Shown: piece by piece, positions 1 to 9,608 of the stretch | How the letters are laid out: every line of letters begins with the position of its first letter | How positions within the stretch are numbered: the stretch's first letter is position 1 | Origin: Thiospirochaeta perfilievii | GTDB lineage: Bacteria; Spirochaetota; Spirochaetia; DSM-2461 | Direction: 5' to 3' | DNA length: 64,000 nucleotides | NCBI RefSeq assembly: GCF_008329945.1 | Contig: NZ_CP035807.1 | Location: 2,046,001 to 2,110,000 of the forward strand | The notes under the pieces: model-generated | Seen by the model: only the letters and a program-made list of their open reading frames with translations | Told to the model about the DNA's origin: nothing | Database searches by the model: none | Program-made: the position numbers and the translations under genes

Positions 1-1728
1 ATTAACTCCTGTTTTGTCCAGAGGGATGATTAGTTTTATTATTGTAGATTCATCTAAAATACTTAATATTTTTAAATCTGCACTGTCTCCATAAAACAGT
101 TTTAATCTTTGGTAAACATTTTTTAAACCAACACTTGTCTGCCTGTCTGCGCCCTCTAGCATAGAGTATATCTCTGATATTCTCTCTTCTGTAATCCCAT
201 AACCACTGTTTTCAACTTCAAAATAGAGATATTTCTCATCTTTATAGGATCTTATAGATATTAACTCCATATCATCTCCTACTCCATGGTATATTGCGTT
301 CTCTACAATAGGTTGAAGTATTAGTTTCATTACATATAGATCCTCAACGTCATTTGAAACATCCATAGTGTACTTAAATTTATCAATATATCTAATTTTC
401 TGTATTTTTAGGTAGTTCTCAACATGGGATATCTCATCTTTTACTAAAATTTGTGTAGCTCCACTTGAAATACTAATTCTGAAAAATCGTGCTAGGGCTA
501 CTACAGTTGTAATAACATCCTTAGACCGGTGATTCTCGGCTAGCCAAACTATTGAGTCTAAGGTGTTATATAAAAAGTGGGGATTTATCTGGTTTTGTAA
601 GGCTCGTAACTCATTTTTCCTTGTCTCTGTCTGTTCTGCTACAACCTTATCCATTAAAGTACGGATCTCTTCTATCATACTATTAAATGATTTAGAGAGC
701 CTTACTACCTCTTTTTGCCCATTTACTTCAACTTTTGAATCAAAGTTTCCTTCCTCAAGTTTTAACATACTATCTTTTAAGGTATTTAAAGGCCTAGTAA
801 TTCTTTTAGATATAAAAATAGAGATTATTGCTGTTAAAAATAAGCTTATAAAGAATATGAAAAATAGTATTAAAATCATCTCTTTTCTAGCTAGTGCAAT
901 ATCATTAACATTATTAACAGTTACTATTCTCCACCTTGTGTGCACCAGTGTGTTTATATTTATATAATAATCAATAGAGTTAATTTTTGTCTTTAATCCA
1001 CCAATAAAATTTTCAACAGCTATCTCAAGGCTATCAAGATATGGGATGTTTTCTGAGCTATTAGAGAGATATATTAAGTTATCTTTATCATTTAAAATGA
1101 TTATATGTCCACCATTCCCAAGGTTGGTTTTTGCGGCCATATCAGTTAGGGTTTTAAAATTTAGTTCAATTAGTAGTATTCCAACTTTTTTCTCATTTCT
1201 TTGTACATACTCTACAGAACGGGAAAGAAAAATAACATTTTCATTGCTAGTTAGAGTAAAACTATTTGTATGAGGGGCAGAGAAGTGGGTTATGTTTGTC
1301 TCTTTTTTTGCCTCTTTAAACCAAACTTCTCCTAAAATTGAGTTAAAATACCTATTGTTTAAATCTGTTCCTAATACTTTTTCTCCATTATTGCTAAATA
1401 GAAATATCGATACAACGTCTTTTTTTATAGATGTATTATAATTAAATATATCTTGAAGTTTTTCAAAATTTTTATCTACATCCATACTAAGAGATGAGAA
1501 CTGGATATAGTTAGCTGTCTCAATTACACTATTAATATAGTTTTCGTAGTTTAAAACAATCTGCTTATTAATCTCCCTGGATTGACTCTCAATCAGATCC
1601 TCGGTTCTACTAGAGAAAACGGCATAATAGACCGCACTAGTTAATAGTAAAACCACTATAACAATACTAATAGTAGCTATAAGTATGTTCTGACCAATAG
1701 TTGGGTTATATTTAAATCTCTTCTTCAC
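1..1728 (-). CDS. YesM-type sensor histidine kinase, 3' end outside window
   Basis: Membrane sensor kinase of the YesM/LytS group, expected to phosphorylate the regulator encoded just upstream. Reading the minus strand from a GTG at 1728 gives 576 uninterrupted codons. These show an N-terminal membrane segment, an extracytoplasmic sensor region of about 250 residues, a second membrane segment, a HAMP linker and a His_kinase domain with the motif QINPHFLYNTLDS. An ATPase N-box (QPIVENAIYHG) follows. The frame is still open at base 1 after IIPLDKTGVN, which is where this family usually ends, so only a few residues should be missing. The GTG lies inside the end of the regulator gene (stop 1712-1714), so the two are translationally coupled. 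The sensed ligand cannot be read; the adjacent GH13 and malQ genes suggest an alpha-glucan signal. Confidence 0.9.
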   Translation of the reverse strand, partial: MKKRFKYNPTIGQNILIATISIVIVVLLLTSAVYYAVFSSRTEDLIESQSREINKQIVLNYENYINSVIETANYIQFSSLSMDVDKNFEKLQDIFNYNTSIKKDVVSIFLFSNNGEKVLGTDLNNRYFNSILGEVWFKEAKKETNITHFSAPHTNSFTLTSNENVIFLSRSVEYVQRNEKKVGILLIELNFKTLTDMAAKTNLGNGGHIIILNDKDNLIYLSNSSENIPYLDSLEIAVENFIGGLKTKINSIDYYININTLVHTRWRIVTVNNVNDIALARKEMILILFFIFFISLFLTAIISIFISKRITRPLNTLKDSMLKLEEGNFDSKVEVNGQKEVVRLSKSFNSMIEEIRTLMDKVVAEQTETRKNELRALQNQINPHFLYNTLDSIVWLAENHRSKDVITTVVALARFFRISISSGATQILVKDEISHVENYLKIQKIRYIDKFKYTMDVSNDVEDLYVMKLILQPIVENAIYHGVGDDMELISIRSYKDEKYLYFEVENSGYGITEERISEIYSMLEGADRQTSVGLKNVYQRLKLFYGDSADLKILSILDESTIIKLIIPLDKTGVN

Positions 1729-3313
1729 GGTACTTCTTTGGGGATAGACCAACATACCTTTTAAAGCAGTGACTAAAGTAGTAAACATCCTTGAATCCAC
1801 ACTTTGTAGCTATCTCTACTATCCTATCTCCTTTAAGTCTTAAAAGCTCTTTAGCCTTTTCTATACGCACTTTTGTTAGGTATTTTACAAATGTTGTATC
1901 CTTATTTTTTTTAAATAGAAGACTCATATAGGATATACTTAGTCCTAACTCATCACAAACTGTTTCCATGGATATTTTAGGGTCATAATAATTCGTATCT
2001 ATATACTTTACTGCATTATCTAATAACTTTTGTGAGTTAGTCATCTTTGTTTTAAGGTTTAACTCTCTTAACTTCAATAGGGTAGATAGAAACCAGTCAA
2101 AGATCTGTTCTAAGGAGCTAAACTGCATCATGGTACTTAGAATATCTCCTCCAATAACACTATTTAGATCCGCTTCTATAGAGTCTGCGAAATTTACAAT
2201 TACATTCATAATGTTTATCATATACTGGTGATAGTTTGTTATGGACTTACTATCCCTAAGGGCTACTAACTTTATGGACTCTATAACATTTCTTACTTCG
2301 GATTCAGTTCCGAACTTAATATTATACTCTATATTCTTAATATCTGTTTCGCTAAGACTCAATACCTTTGGTTTATTTTCTTCTAGTTGATTAATGTAGA
2401 TAATACGACCAGCATTTAGAAATTTACTATACTCAATAGCTTTTTCTGCCTCTTCATAAGCCTTAAAAAGACCTGAAAAATTTCTATGTAGGGAGCTTAC
2501 TCCAATATCAATTTTTGCAGAAAGGAACTTCTCTGACATCTTTACCATCTCGTAAAAGACACTGTCTATCTCTTTTAAGAAGTAGTTTGATTTATCCTTA
2601 ATAATTAGAACAATGCCACCATTAAATAAAAATGTGTAATACTCATATTTATATCTATCAAGAATAGATTTAACTGCGGACCTAACTGAGTACTTTGCCT
2701 TTTCAAAATCCATAATATCCCAGGATGTTGCAGACTTCTCAACTTTGATAAAACCTAAAATGTAGTTTGTATCATCTAGGGATATACCGTAACTCTTAAG
2801 GTTTTGTATCTCATCACCCTTTTCTGATCTTGATGATATAAGAAATGAGCTAAAATAGTTATCTATTACAAGAGGAATTGTCTCCTCGTATCTTTTTAAT
2901 AAAGCCTCTCTGTTATACTTTTCTTTAAACTCAGCATCTAGCTCTATTTTAAGTTTCTTTAGAAATTTAGTAATATCGTTTTGAGTTATAGGTTTTGTAA
3001 GATAGCTAATAACATTTAATTCAATAGCTTCTCTTGCATAATCAAATTCATCGTATCCTGTTATAAAGGCGACTCTAGTGGTTGGAAAGTCCCGTTTAAT
3101 AGTTGCTGCTAACTCTATACCATCGATAAATGGCATTTTTATATCAGTTAAGACAACATGGGGGGATAACTTCTCTATTAGATCTAGGGCATCATAACCA
3201 TTACCAGCGGCTCCTACTACAGTAAAGCCGCTTTCTTTGGATATTTTAGAAGAGATCCTTCCCCTAACTTCGTCTTCATCATCTACTAGAATCATTTTAT
3301 AAAATTCTTCCAT
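1712..3313 (-). CDS. YesN-type response regulator with AraC output domain
   Basis: Transcriptional regulator paired with the adjacent YesM-type kinase. Residues 1-125 form a receiver domain with acidic pocket VDDEDE, phospho-acceptor Asp57 (VVLTDIKMP) and Lys107 (YLTKPI). A long middle region of the YesN type follows, and the last 100 residues form two AraC helix-turn-helix units (KISMETVCDELGLSISYMS, then IVEIATKCGFKDVYYFSHCF). Length 533 is usual for this group. Two starts are possible: ATG at 3313 with a weak ribosome site, or the in-frame ATG at 3295, which has GGAAG ten bases upstream and would give the more family-like N-terminus MILVDDE. It follows the GH13 gene by 27 bases, so it is probably the fourth gene of the malQ unit and may regulate it. 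Confidence 0.92.
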   Translation of the reverse strand: MEEFYKMILVDDEDEVRGRISSKISKESGFTVVGAAGNGYDALDLIEKLSPHVVLTDIKMPFIDGIELAATIKRDFPTTRVAFITGYDEFDYAREAIELNVISYLTKPITQNDITKFLKKLKIELDAEFKEKYNREALLKRYEETIPLVIDNYFSSFLISSRSEKGDEIQNLKSYGISLDDTNYILGFIKVEKSATSWDIMDFEKAKYSVRSAVKSILDRYKYEYYTFLFNGGIVLIIKDKSNYFLKEIDSVFYEMVKMSEKFLSAKIDIGVSSLHRNFSGLFKAYEEAEKAIEYSKFLNAGRIIYINQLEENKPKVLSLSETDIKNIEYNIKFGTESEVRNVIESIKLVALRDSKSITNYHQYMINIMNVIVNFADSIEADLNSVIGGDILSTMMQFSSLEQIFDWFLSTLLKLRELNLKTKMTNSQKLLDNAVKYIDTNYYDPKISMETVCDELGLSISYMSLLFKKNKDTTFVKYLTKVRIEKAKELLRLKGDRIVEIATKCGFKDVYYFSHCFKRYVGLSPKKYREEEI

Positions 3314-3340
3314 AACTCTAGATTAGATTTAACTCTCTAA

Positions 3341-6300
3341 TCAGTCAATCTTTAATTTTTTAACGTTTTTCTTAATAGATGGCTTTTTTACCTCTTCCTT
3401 TGGGGTAAATAGTGTTATTAAGTTATTGTATATATACTTAGATTGCTCAATTTTATCTAATATCGTTTTTTTATCTAAAAATTTTGGACCATGAATATTT
3501 AAAATATAGTCAGCCGTTTTAAGGAATTTGTCTCTGTCAAACCATAAAATATCATCATATTCGTGTACACCAATTGATTCTTTCACTACCTCATGTTTTA
3601 AAATCTCAACTATTGATAATTTCTTCTCTTTTTTTAGAATTGTAATCAGATTTAAGTCTGAATAATTATCAAAGAAACTAGAAAATAGCCATTCGTCAAT
3701 TATATCAATCTCTAGGAAAAGACTTATTTCGGTTATAATGCTCTCTTTTAGGGATATACCATCTTCCTTTTCAATTTTATTACTTAACTTCTTAAAGAGA
3801 TTTTCGCACTTTATACTTGTTAGATACTCTTTTAAAAGTTCTGATGTAATTTTAGATCGATTAAAAAACGACTTGGTTAAATAGTAGGTATCTCCTAAGG
3901 CTATTATTCTAATAGATTGGTTTATATTTGTAACACCTTCACCGTTTAGGTCATGGTTTAGTTTTGCATAATAACCCTCTTTTACATCCTTAATCTCTTT
4001 TATATCAAGGAAGACTTGAGACTCATAACCCTTTAATACAAAGAACATTCCATCTTCATAAATCTGCTTACTACTTCTAATATAGGTTAACCCATTTCTT
4101 TGATTTGTTAGTAATAGAAAGTGGTCCCCTGCATTGGTTATGCCTAAAGCCTCTGCTAGAGTAGTTTTTTGCGTATATCTGTTTTCCGAATTCTTTACTA
4201 ATTTCTCTTCTGAGTGATTAATAAAACCACTTGTCATATTAAAACAATTATTGTAAAGAACTAGTGATTGATTCCCTTCAAAGTTATTAGAGTAGGCGAA
4301 TACATTATTGTTTGTCTCTGAACGATGTACTTTAAATGGATAAAAGTTGAAATTTTCAACTTCAGAAAATAGTTCTCTCTTTTTCATTAATGGGAAAATA
4401 AGATGTTTATGTCCATTTACTAAACCTTCATCTACATCCTCATTCCAATAAGCTTTAGAGTACTCCATTCCATACTTCTCTTTATATCCCTCTATTTGAC
4501 CGTGGCCAAACATTGGTAAACCAGGTAGTGTTATCATAAGTGTACAAACACCAAAGTATTTGTCTCCAGATCCAAACTGAGCAAAGGCTGTATCTTCGTC
4601 TGGGTTATTCATAAAGTTTACATATCTTTTTAGTATATCTGGATCAAATATTATTGTATTTATTATAGAGTCCCTATATTTCTGGTTCTCTTCGTTTTTA
4701 AGCATATTCATAAAGGCTGAGTTATAAACTCTGTGCATTCCTAGGGTTCTTACAAAATAGCTCTCTAACATCCAAAAAGCTTCTGCTAACAATAGGGTAT
4801 CTGGTGCTTCTACTGCAATTCTATCAACTACTTCCCGCCAAAACTCAATAGGTAGTAACCTGTCAAACTCCTCCTGGCTAATTGCATAGTCAGATCTACT
4901 TGCAATGTCACCGCCATGACCCGGTTTAGGAAACCACAATCTCTGAATATGTTTTTTGGCTAGAGTCATTGCTGCATCAAAACGTATTATAGGAAAGTTT
5001 TTTGCAACGTGCAGTATATCCTGTATTACAGCCTCTCTAACTTCAGCATTTAAGAAGTTAATCTGGGCTGTATCATTCCATGGCATCATTGTTCCATCAT
5101 TACCATGATAGATATATCTTACATCACCCTTATTAAAATCCACTCTTTTGAATACTACAGAAGCATCCTCTTTAGTGTAGTAGTGGTCTTCTAAATATAT
5201 TCCAATATTTGGATCATCTGATAAATTTTCACTATTAAACGTATAGGTAGGATATGGAGGGTGTGATGTTTGAATAAAGTAGTCGGGTTTTGATCTTACC
5301 CACTGGCTATCTATTCCTGTGTGGTTTGGAACCATGTCACTTGCAAGTCTAATTCCTCTTTTATTACATCGCTCTCTAAGACTTTGAAGACCTTCCCAAC
5401 CACCTAGGCCTTGGCTAATATCGTAGTTATACAGGGAGTATGCAGATGCTTCTGCTTCAGGGTTACCACACCTTTGTTTTATTTTTTTTGAGGCTTCACT
5501 TCTATTCCAAAGGCCAATAAGCCATAAACCATTAAAACCTTCATTAGCTAGTATATCTAGCTCTTCATCTGGGATACTGCATAGAGTCTTAATCTCTCTT
5601 TTATACTTCTTACTAAGCTGGTCTAACCATACCATTGTACTCTTTGCAATTAGAACCACATTAGGCATCCAGTGCTTATCCATTGTAAAGTTTTCAATAT
5701 CTTCTTCCTGACTTTCGTATGTCTGGGTGAAGGTCTCTACTGGGCCATCAAAATCGTAATATACAGGCTTGTGCTCCTCTTTTAAAGAGTCTATAGCCTT
5801 TAGCATTTTTATGTTGAAATCAGAGATAATAACACCCCAACTACCCATTATAAATGATAGTTGATCTGCAATTGAATCTGGGTGAGCTAATGCTGGAGCT
5901 CTTAATAGATCGTATAGGGTTTTAGAATTACTTGAGGAACCCATATCCATTGCAGAGACTGATGAGGTAACTCTTTTACAGCCCTCTATAACTGTTTTAT
6001 ATTTTGTATGGCTGTTAAGTGTTGTCTCATCAAAAAGGTCATTAAAGATATTTAAGGCTGGGTTTAAATTACTTATATGTAGTAATAACATCTCTTCTAG
6101 CAGAATCTCTTTATAACTTACTCCGTGTCTATTTTCTCTATATAATAACTGTTCTGGACTCTCTTCTTTTTTTATTATAGTTGATCCTGGGAACTCTTCA
6201 ATAAACTTTAAAAGAGCTCTATCAAGCTCTTTTTCTCCAATGACACTTGTTACATCAGTTATAATCTCTTTAAAAAGATTTGGTGCAGCTTTTACCCTGT

Positions 6301-6562
6301 GTTCAGCGATAACAAAGTGTAAAATTTCATCCATTAAACCCATTGCAAATACATCAGAAGCTTTAATCCCTTTATTTGATACAGAATTTATTTTTTGGGC
6401 AAAAACCCTTGCACCATATATATTATGAAATACTACATTACCAGTTGTGCTAAAAAGGTTGTTATCAAAGTTATATTTTTTTCTTGCTTTTCCACATATA
6501 TGGAACTCCATAACCCTGTCTCTCTTAGGTAGTACTCTATGTTGCAATTTAAACTCTGTCAT
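3341..6562 (-). CDS. Large GH13 alpha-amylase-family protein
   Basis: Predicted to hydrolyse or rearrange alpha-1,4-glucans in the cytoplasm; no signal peptide is visible. The four conserved GH13 regions are present: DMVPNH (409-414), IRFDAAMT with nucleophile Asp529, LLAEAFW with acid/base Glu594, and MNNPDEDTA (651-659), which replaces the usual NHD. The catalytic barrel spans roughly 330-720. The first 300 residues and the last 240 match nothing I recognise, making the protein about twice the usual length. Start ATG with AGAGGATA upstream. It begins 6 bases after malQ, so the two are cotranscribed and probably act on the same maltodextrin or glycogen pool. Exact specificity (amylase, glucosidase or transferase) cannot be decided from sequence. 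Confidence 0.85.
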   Translation of the reverse strand: MTEFKLQHRVLPKRDRVMEFHICGKARKKYNFDNNLFSTTGNVVFHNIYGARVFAQKINSVSNKGIKASDVFAMGLMDEILHFVIAEHRVKAAPNLFKEIITDVTSVIGEKELDRALLKFIEEFPGSTIIKKEESPEQLLYRENRHGVSYKEILLEEMLLLHISNLNPALNIFNDLFDETTLNSHTKYKTVIEGCKRVTSSVSAMDMGSSSNSKTLYDLLRAPALAHPDSIADQLSFIMGSWGVIISDFNIKMLKAIDSLKEEHKPVYYDFDGPVETFTQTYESQEEDIENFTMDKHWMPNVVLIAKSTMVWLDQLSKKYKREIKTLCSIPDEELDILANEGFNGLWLIGLWNRSEASKKIKQRCGNPEAEASAYSLYNYDISQGLGGWEGLQSLRERCNKRGIRLASDMVPNHTGIDSQWVRSKPDYFIQTSHPPYPTYTFNSENLSDDPNIGIYLEDHYYTKEDASVVFKRVDFNKGDVRYIYHGNDGTMMPWNDTAQINFLNAEVREAVIQDILHVAKNFPIIRFDAAMTLAKKHIQRLWFPKPGHGGDIASRSDYAISQEEFDRLLPIEFWREVVDRIAVEAPDTLLLAEAFWMLESYFVRTLGMHRVYNSAFMNMLKNEENQKYRDSIINTIIFDPDILKRYVNFMNNPDEDTAFAQFGSGDKYFGVCTLMITLPGLPMFGHGQIEGYKEKYGMEYSKAYWNEDVDEGLVNGHKHLIFPLMKKRELFSEVENFNFYPFKVHRSETNNNVFAYSNNFEGNQSLVLYNNCFNMTSGFINHSEEKLVKNSENRYTQKTTLAEALGITNAGDHFLLLTNQRNGLTYIRSSKQIYEDGMFFVLKGYESQVFLDIKEIKDVKEGYYAKLNHDLNGEGVTNINQSIRIIALGDTYYLTKSFFNRSKITSELLKEYLTSIKCENLFKKLSNKIEKEDGISLKESIITEISLFLEIDIIDEWLFSSFFDNYSDLNLITILKKEKKLSIVEILKHEVVKESIGVHEYDDILWFDRDKFLKTADYILNIHGPKFLDKKTILDKIEQSKYIYNNLITLFTPKEEVKKPSIKKNVKKLKID

Positions 6563-6568
6563 ATTTAT

Positions 6569-8515
6569 TTATCCTCTTTTTTTAATCATCTCTTTGAGCT
6601 CGTTATTAAATTCGTCCATCTTAATTAGGTCTTCTAGATTAAAGCTCAATCTGTAACTCCAGTTTACATCATTAGTCGTCCCAGGTACATTAATTCTTTC
6701 AGTTTCTGCATTTTTTGATCTAAGACTTTCGTTAATGGCTAACAGGTCTTGGAACTGGAACATTGCAATTTTAGCAGAAGTTTTAAGTAGGGCTTCATAT
6801 AGCTTTTTAACTTGGTCCGTATCAGGGATAGGACTTAGTTTATTATCTAGATTTAGGGCATTTGAAATCTCGTCATTTGATGACATTTCAGGCCACCACT
6901 GTCTTACTGTTGAAGAGTCGTGAACCGCTGGAGTTGAAACAGACAAGTAGTTATACTCAGAAGGTTTCATAAATGGTTCTCCGTACTCATTATACTTTTT
7001 AGACCATCTAGTAACATGTAACCCTAAAATACCAAGTTCTTCAAGGACTTTTGGAACACAATTTGGAATAGTCCCTAAATCCTCGGCACAAACCAACATA
7101 TCTTCGCTCTCTTTCATGAATTTTAACAATTTAAGACCTTGATTCTCCCATAACCACATAGAGTGTCCACTCTTTGAACTTTGAAGCTGACCAAATTCAT
7201 ATTTTTCATGATCGTTCATGGAAATATAAGCTCTACTATTGTAGTAAAACCAAGTTGTCGCATAATTGTATTCATCTACTTTTATTAGGGTAACATTTCT
7301 ATAGAAATTTACAAGCTCACTTTTTGCTTCATCAGAGAGCTCTTCAACTGCATAGATATCATGTACAGACTTAACTTCATCCTTAAATAGATATAGGTCT
7401 TCTGTATTTATCTGGTCCAAAAGGAGCTTAGTCGCTTCGTTAGATTCAAATCCTAGTTTATCCCTTAGCTCATAACCTGGTATATGGGGTTTTGACATCC
7501 ATGCTAATCGTGGGCCATCAATACCAATTCTTTTTAGATCATCAATATGTAAAAAATCGTTAGGACTGTAATAACCCATGCTTCCACTAATATATTGGGG
7601 AGGAATTGTCCAAATCCTAAAAAACCCTAATACATGGTCAATTCTGTAGGCGTGATAAAACTTAGCTGCTTGTTTTAACCTTGCTTTCCACCAAAAAAAG
7701 TTATCCTCTTCCATTGAGTCCCATGAGTAGGTTGGGAATCCCCAATTTTGTCCCTCTTCGGAGAACATATCCGGTGGTGCTCCAGCCCGGTTTTTTACAT
7801 TAAATATATCCCTGGACTCCCATACATCAGCGCTGTCTATATTCATTAAAATTGGCAGGTCACCTTTTAGGTTGATACCTAGGGAGTCCATATAGAGTGT
7901 TGCCTCTTGTAGTTGTTTTTCCAGATAGTATTGAACCCAAGAGTAAAATAGAGTCTTCTTTCTATTTTTTATATATAGATTCTCTATATCATCTTTAGAT
8001 GGATCTTTAAACTCTTCCCAATCCATCCACTCTAGGTTTTTATTCTTCTCTTTAAGGAATGAGAAGATAGCATAACTTTTAATCCATGGATTATCTTTTT
8101 CCCATTTACTAATACTTCTGCTTTTCTCTATTTTTTCATAATTATCTTTATAGATTTTTTTAAGCAGTTTTAGTTTGTCTTTTAGAACTGAGTTAAAGTG
8201 AACCCGATCTTTTCCTTCCCACTTTTTTGATATTTTTTCCAAATCAGATTTATACTTCTTAGCTTCAGGCATTTTTTTTATACTAATGTATACAGGATGA
8301 AGAGCGAAGGCGCTTAATGCACTGTATGGTGAGCTTTGAAAACCTGTATCATTAACTGGAAGCAGTTGTATTAGATCAAGGCCTACACTCTTGCACCAAT
8401 CTGCAAATAGCTTTAAATCAAGGAATTCCCCAATCCCAATACTATCTTCTGTTTTAAGAGCTGATACAGGAATTACTGTACCAGTTATAAATCTTTTTTC
8501 TAGGGAGTATTTCAC
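6569..8515 (-). CDS. malQ: 4-alpha-glucanotransferase (amylomaltase)
   Basis: Disproportionating enzyme that moves glucan segments between maltodextrins and releases glucose; a cytoplasmic GH77 enzyme. The N-terminal region GIGEFLDLKLFADWCKSVG and QLLPVNDTG is typical of GH77. The catalytic nucleophile lies in YRIDHVLGFFRIW (Asp293), the acid/base in CAEDLGTIPN, and a third acidic site in AVHDSSTVRQWW. Length 648 is normal for the family forms with an insertion. The start is GTG at 8515, supported by AGGAG eight bases upstream. It lies 21 bases after a diguanylate cyclase gene and 6 bases before the GH13 gene, all on the minus strand. Confidence 0.95.
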   Translation of the reverse strand: MKYSLEKRFITGTVIPVSALKTEDSIGIGEFLDLKLFADWCKSVGLDLIQLLPVNDTGFQSSPYSALSAFALHPVYISIKKMPEAKKYKSDLEKISKKWEGKDRVHFNSVLKDKLKLLKKIYKDNYEKIEKSRSISKWEKDNPWIKSYAIFSFLKEKNKNLEWMDWEEFKDPSKDDIENLYIKNRKKTLFYSWVQYYLEKQLQEATLYMDSLGINLKGDLPILMNIDSADVWESRDIFNVKNRAGAPPDMFSEEGQNWGFPTYSWDSMEEDNFFWWKARLKQAAKFYHAYRIDHVLGFFRIWTIPPQYISGSMGYYSPNDFLHIDDLKRIGIDGPRLAWMSKPHIPGYELRDKLGFESNEATKLLLDQINTEDLYLFKDEVKSVHDIYAVEELSDEAKSELVNFYRNVTLIKVDEYNYATTWFYYNSRAYISMNDHEKYEFGQLQSSKSGHSMWLWENQGLKLLKFMKESEDMLVCAEDLGTIPNCVPKVLEELGILGLHVTRWSKKYNEYGEPFMKPSEYNYLSVSTPAVHDSSTVRQWWPEMSSNDEISNALNLDNKLSPIPDTDQVKKLYEALLKTSAKIAMFQFQDLLAINESLRSKNAETERINVPGTTNDVNWSYRLSFNLEDLIKMDEFNNELKEMIKKRG

Positions 8516-8536
8516 TTTATTATCTCCTATTGTCTT

Positions 8537-9547
8537 TTATGCTGTTGTTACTCTGTTCTTCCCAGTTTTTTTTGATATATAGAGGGCCCCATCAGCTCTG
8601 GAAATTACATCTTCAGGAGTTTTATCTAAATCAATATCGAATTCTGCAAGGCCAATTGAAACCGTTACATTTATCTCATCCTTATTGCTTATAACTTTTA
8701 AGCCCTCAACACCCTCTCTTATTCTCTCTGCAACTACAACGGCATCGTCTAAAGCTGCATCTCTTAGCATTATAACAAATTCCTCTCCACCAAATCTTGA
8801 TGCAATGTCATTTGTTCTAATTGCTTTTTTTAATATGGTTGAGACTCCAATAATTGTGTCATCACCAGTTTGGTGGCCGTAGGTATCATTCACTCTTTTA
8901 AAATCATCAATATCAATCATTATTATGACAAAGTTATGATCTCCAGAAATTATACACTCATCAATGAACTTGGTTGTGTAGTGACGAACCTTTAATTCTG
9001 TCATCATATCCATTGTGGCCATATCAAATAATATGGAGTTTTGTATGGCAATGGAAGCATAAAACCCGATTTCAGACAAAAATTCTTTTTCTGACTTCTG
9101 AATAGGTTCACTATCAATACGACCTCCAAGTAGTACAAGGCCTGCGATTTTTTCATTAATTACCAGGGGAATGATTATCTCTATCTGTTCAATTATATAT
9201 CTATTAATTTCTTCTACATCGAAATATGCAAGTTTATCAACTTCCTCGTTGGTAAGACACTTTCTACTTCGTGCGAACTCTTCCATCTTAGGTGTTTTAC
9301 AGTTTAGCTGTATAGGGACGTGGGGTGTGATTTCAAATCCCATGTAATTTCTTTGAAGTGTTATTGTGTCTGGTTCGATCTCTTTACCAATATATAGGGC
9401 AGCTTTTACACACCTTGCCTGGGCCATAAAGGAGAATAAAATTGTATCAACAAGCTTCTTGAAGTGTAGTGTTGAGTTTAACACCTTAGTCACCTCAAGA
9501 AGTTGTCTTAATTCATATATTGTTTTTTCATAATCTTCTATTTCCAT
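8537..9547 (-). CDS. GAF-like domain diguanylate cyclase
   Basis: Predicted to make cyclic-di-GMP from two GTP. The first 170 residues resemble a GAF sensory domain. The C-terminal half is a GGDEF domain with IDIDDFKRVNDTYGHQTGD and the active-site motif FGGEEF. An inhibitory I-site RTND sits exactly five residues before GGEEF, so product feedback is expected. No membrane segment is seen. It is the first gene of the malQ-GH13-regulator-kinase unit, 21 bases before malQ, which places a second-messenger enzyme at the head of a glucan operon. A promoter with its -10 box 8 bases before the ATG suggests an almost leaderless message; no ribosome site is visible. Confidence 0.93.
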   Translation of the reverse strand: MEIEDYEKTIYELRQLLEVTKVLNSTLHFKKLVDTILFSFMAQARCVKAALYIGKEIEPDTITLQRNYMGFEITPHVPIQLNCKTPKMEEFARSRKCLTNEEVDKLAYFDVEEINRYIIEQIEIIIPLVINEKIAGLVLLGGRIDSEPIQKSEKEFLSEIGFYASIAIQNSILFDMATMDMMTELKVRHYTTKFIDECIISGDHNFVIIMIDIDDFKRVNDTYGHQTGDDTIIGVSTILKKAIRTNDIASRFGGEEFVIMLRDAALDDAVVVAERIREGVEGLKVISNKDEINVTVSIGLAEFDIDLDKTPEDVISRADGALYISKKTGKNRVTTA

Positions 9548-9555
9548 CTTTAATA

Positions 9556-9584
9556 AACATACTCTTTGAATTGTTTGTTTTCAA
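9556..9584 (-). promoter_or_regulatory. Sigma70-type promoter for the diguanylate cyclase-malQ unit
   Basis: On the minus strand TTGAAA (9579-9584) and TATGTT (9556-9561) are separated by exactly 17 bases. The -10 box ends 8 bases before the ATG at 9547, so transcription should begin at or next to the start codon. Confidence 0.5.
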
Positions 9585-9608
9585 GAAATAAAAAAATATT
9601 TTGATAAA

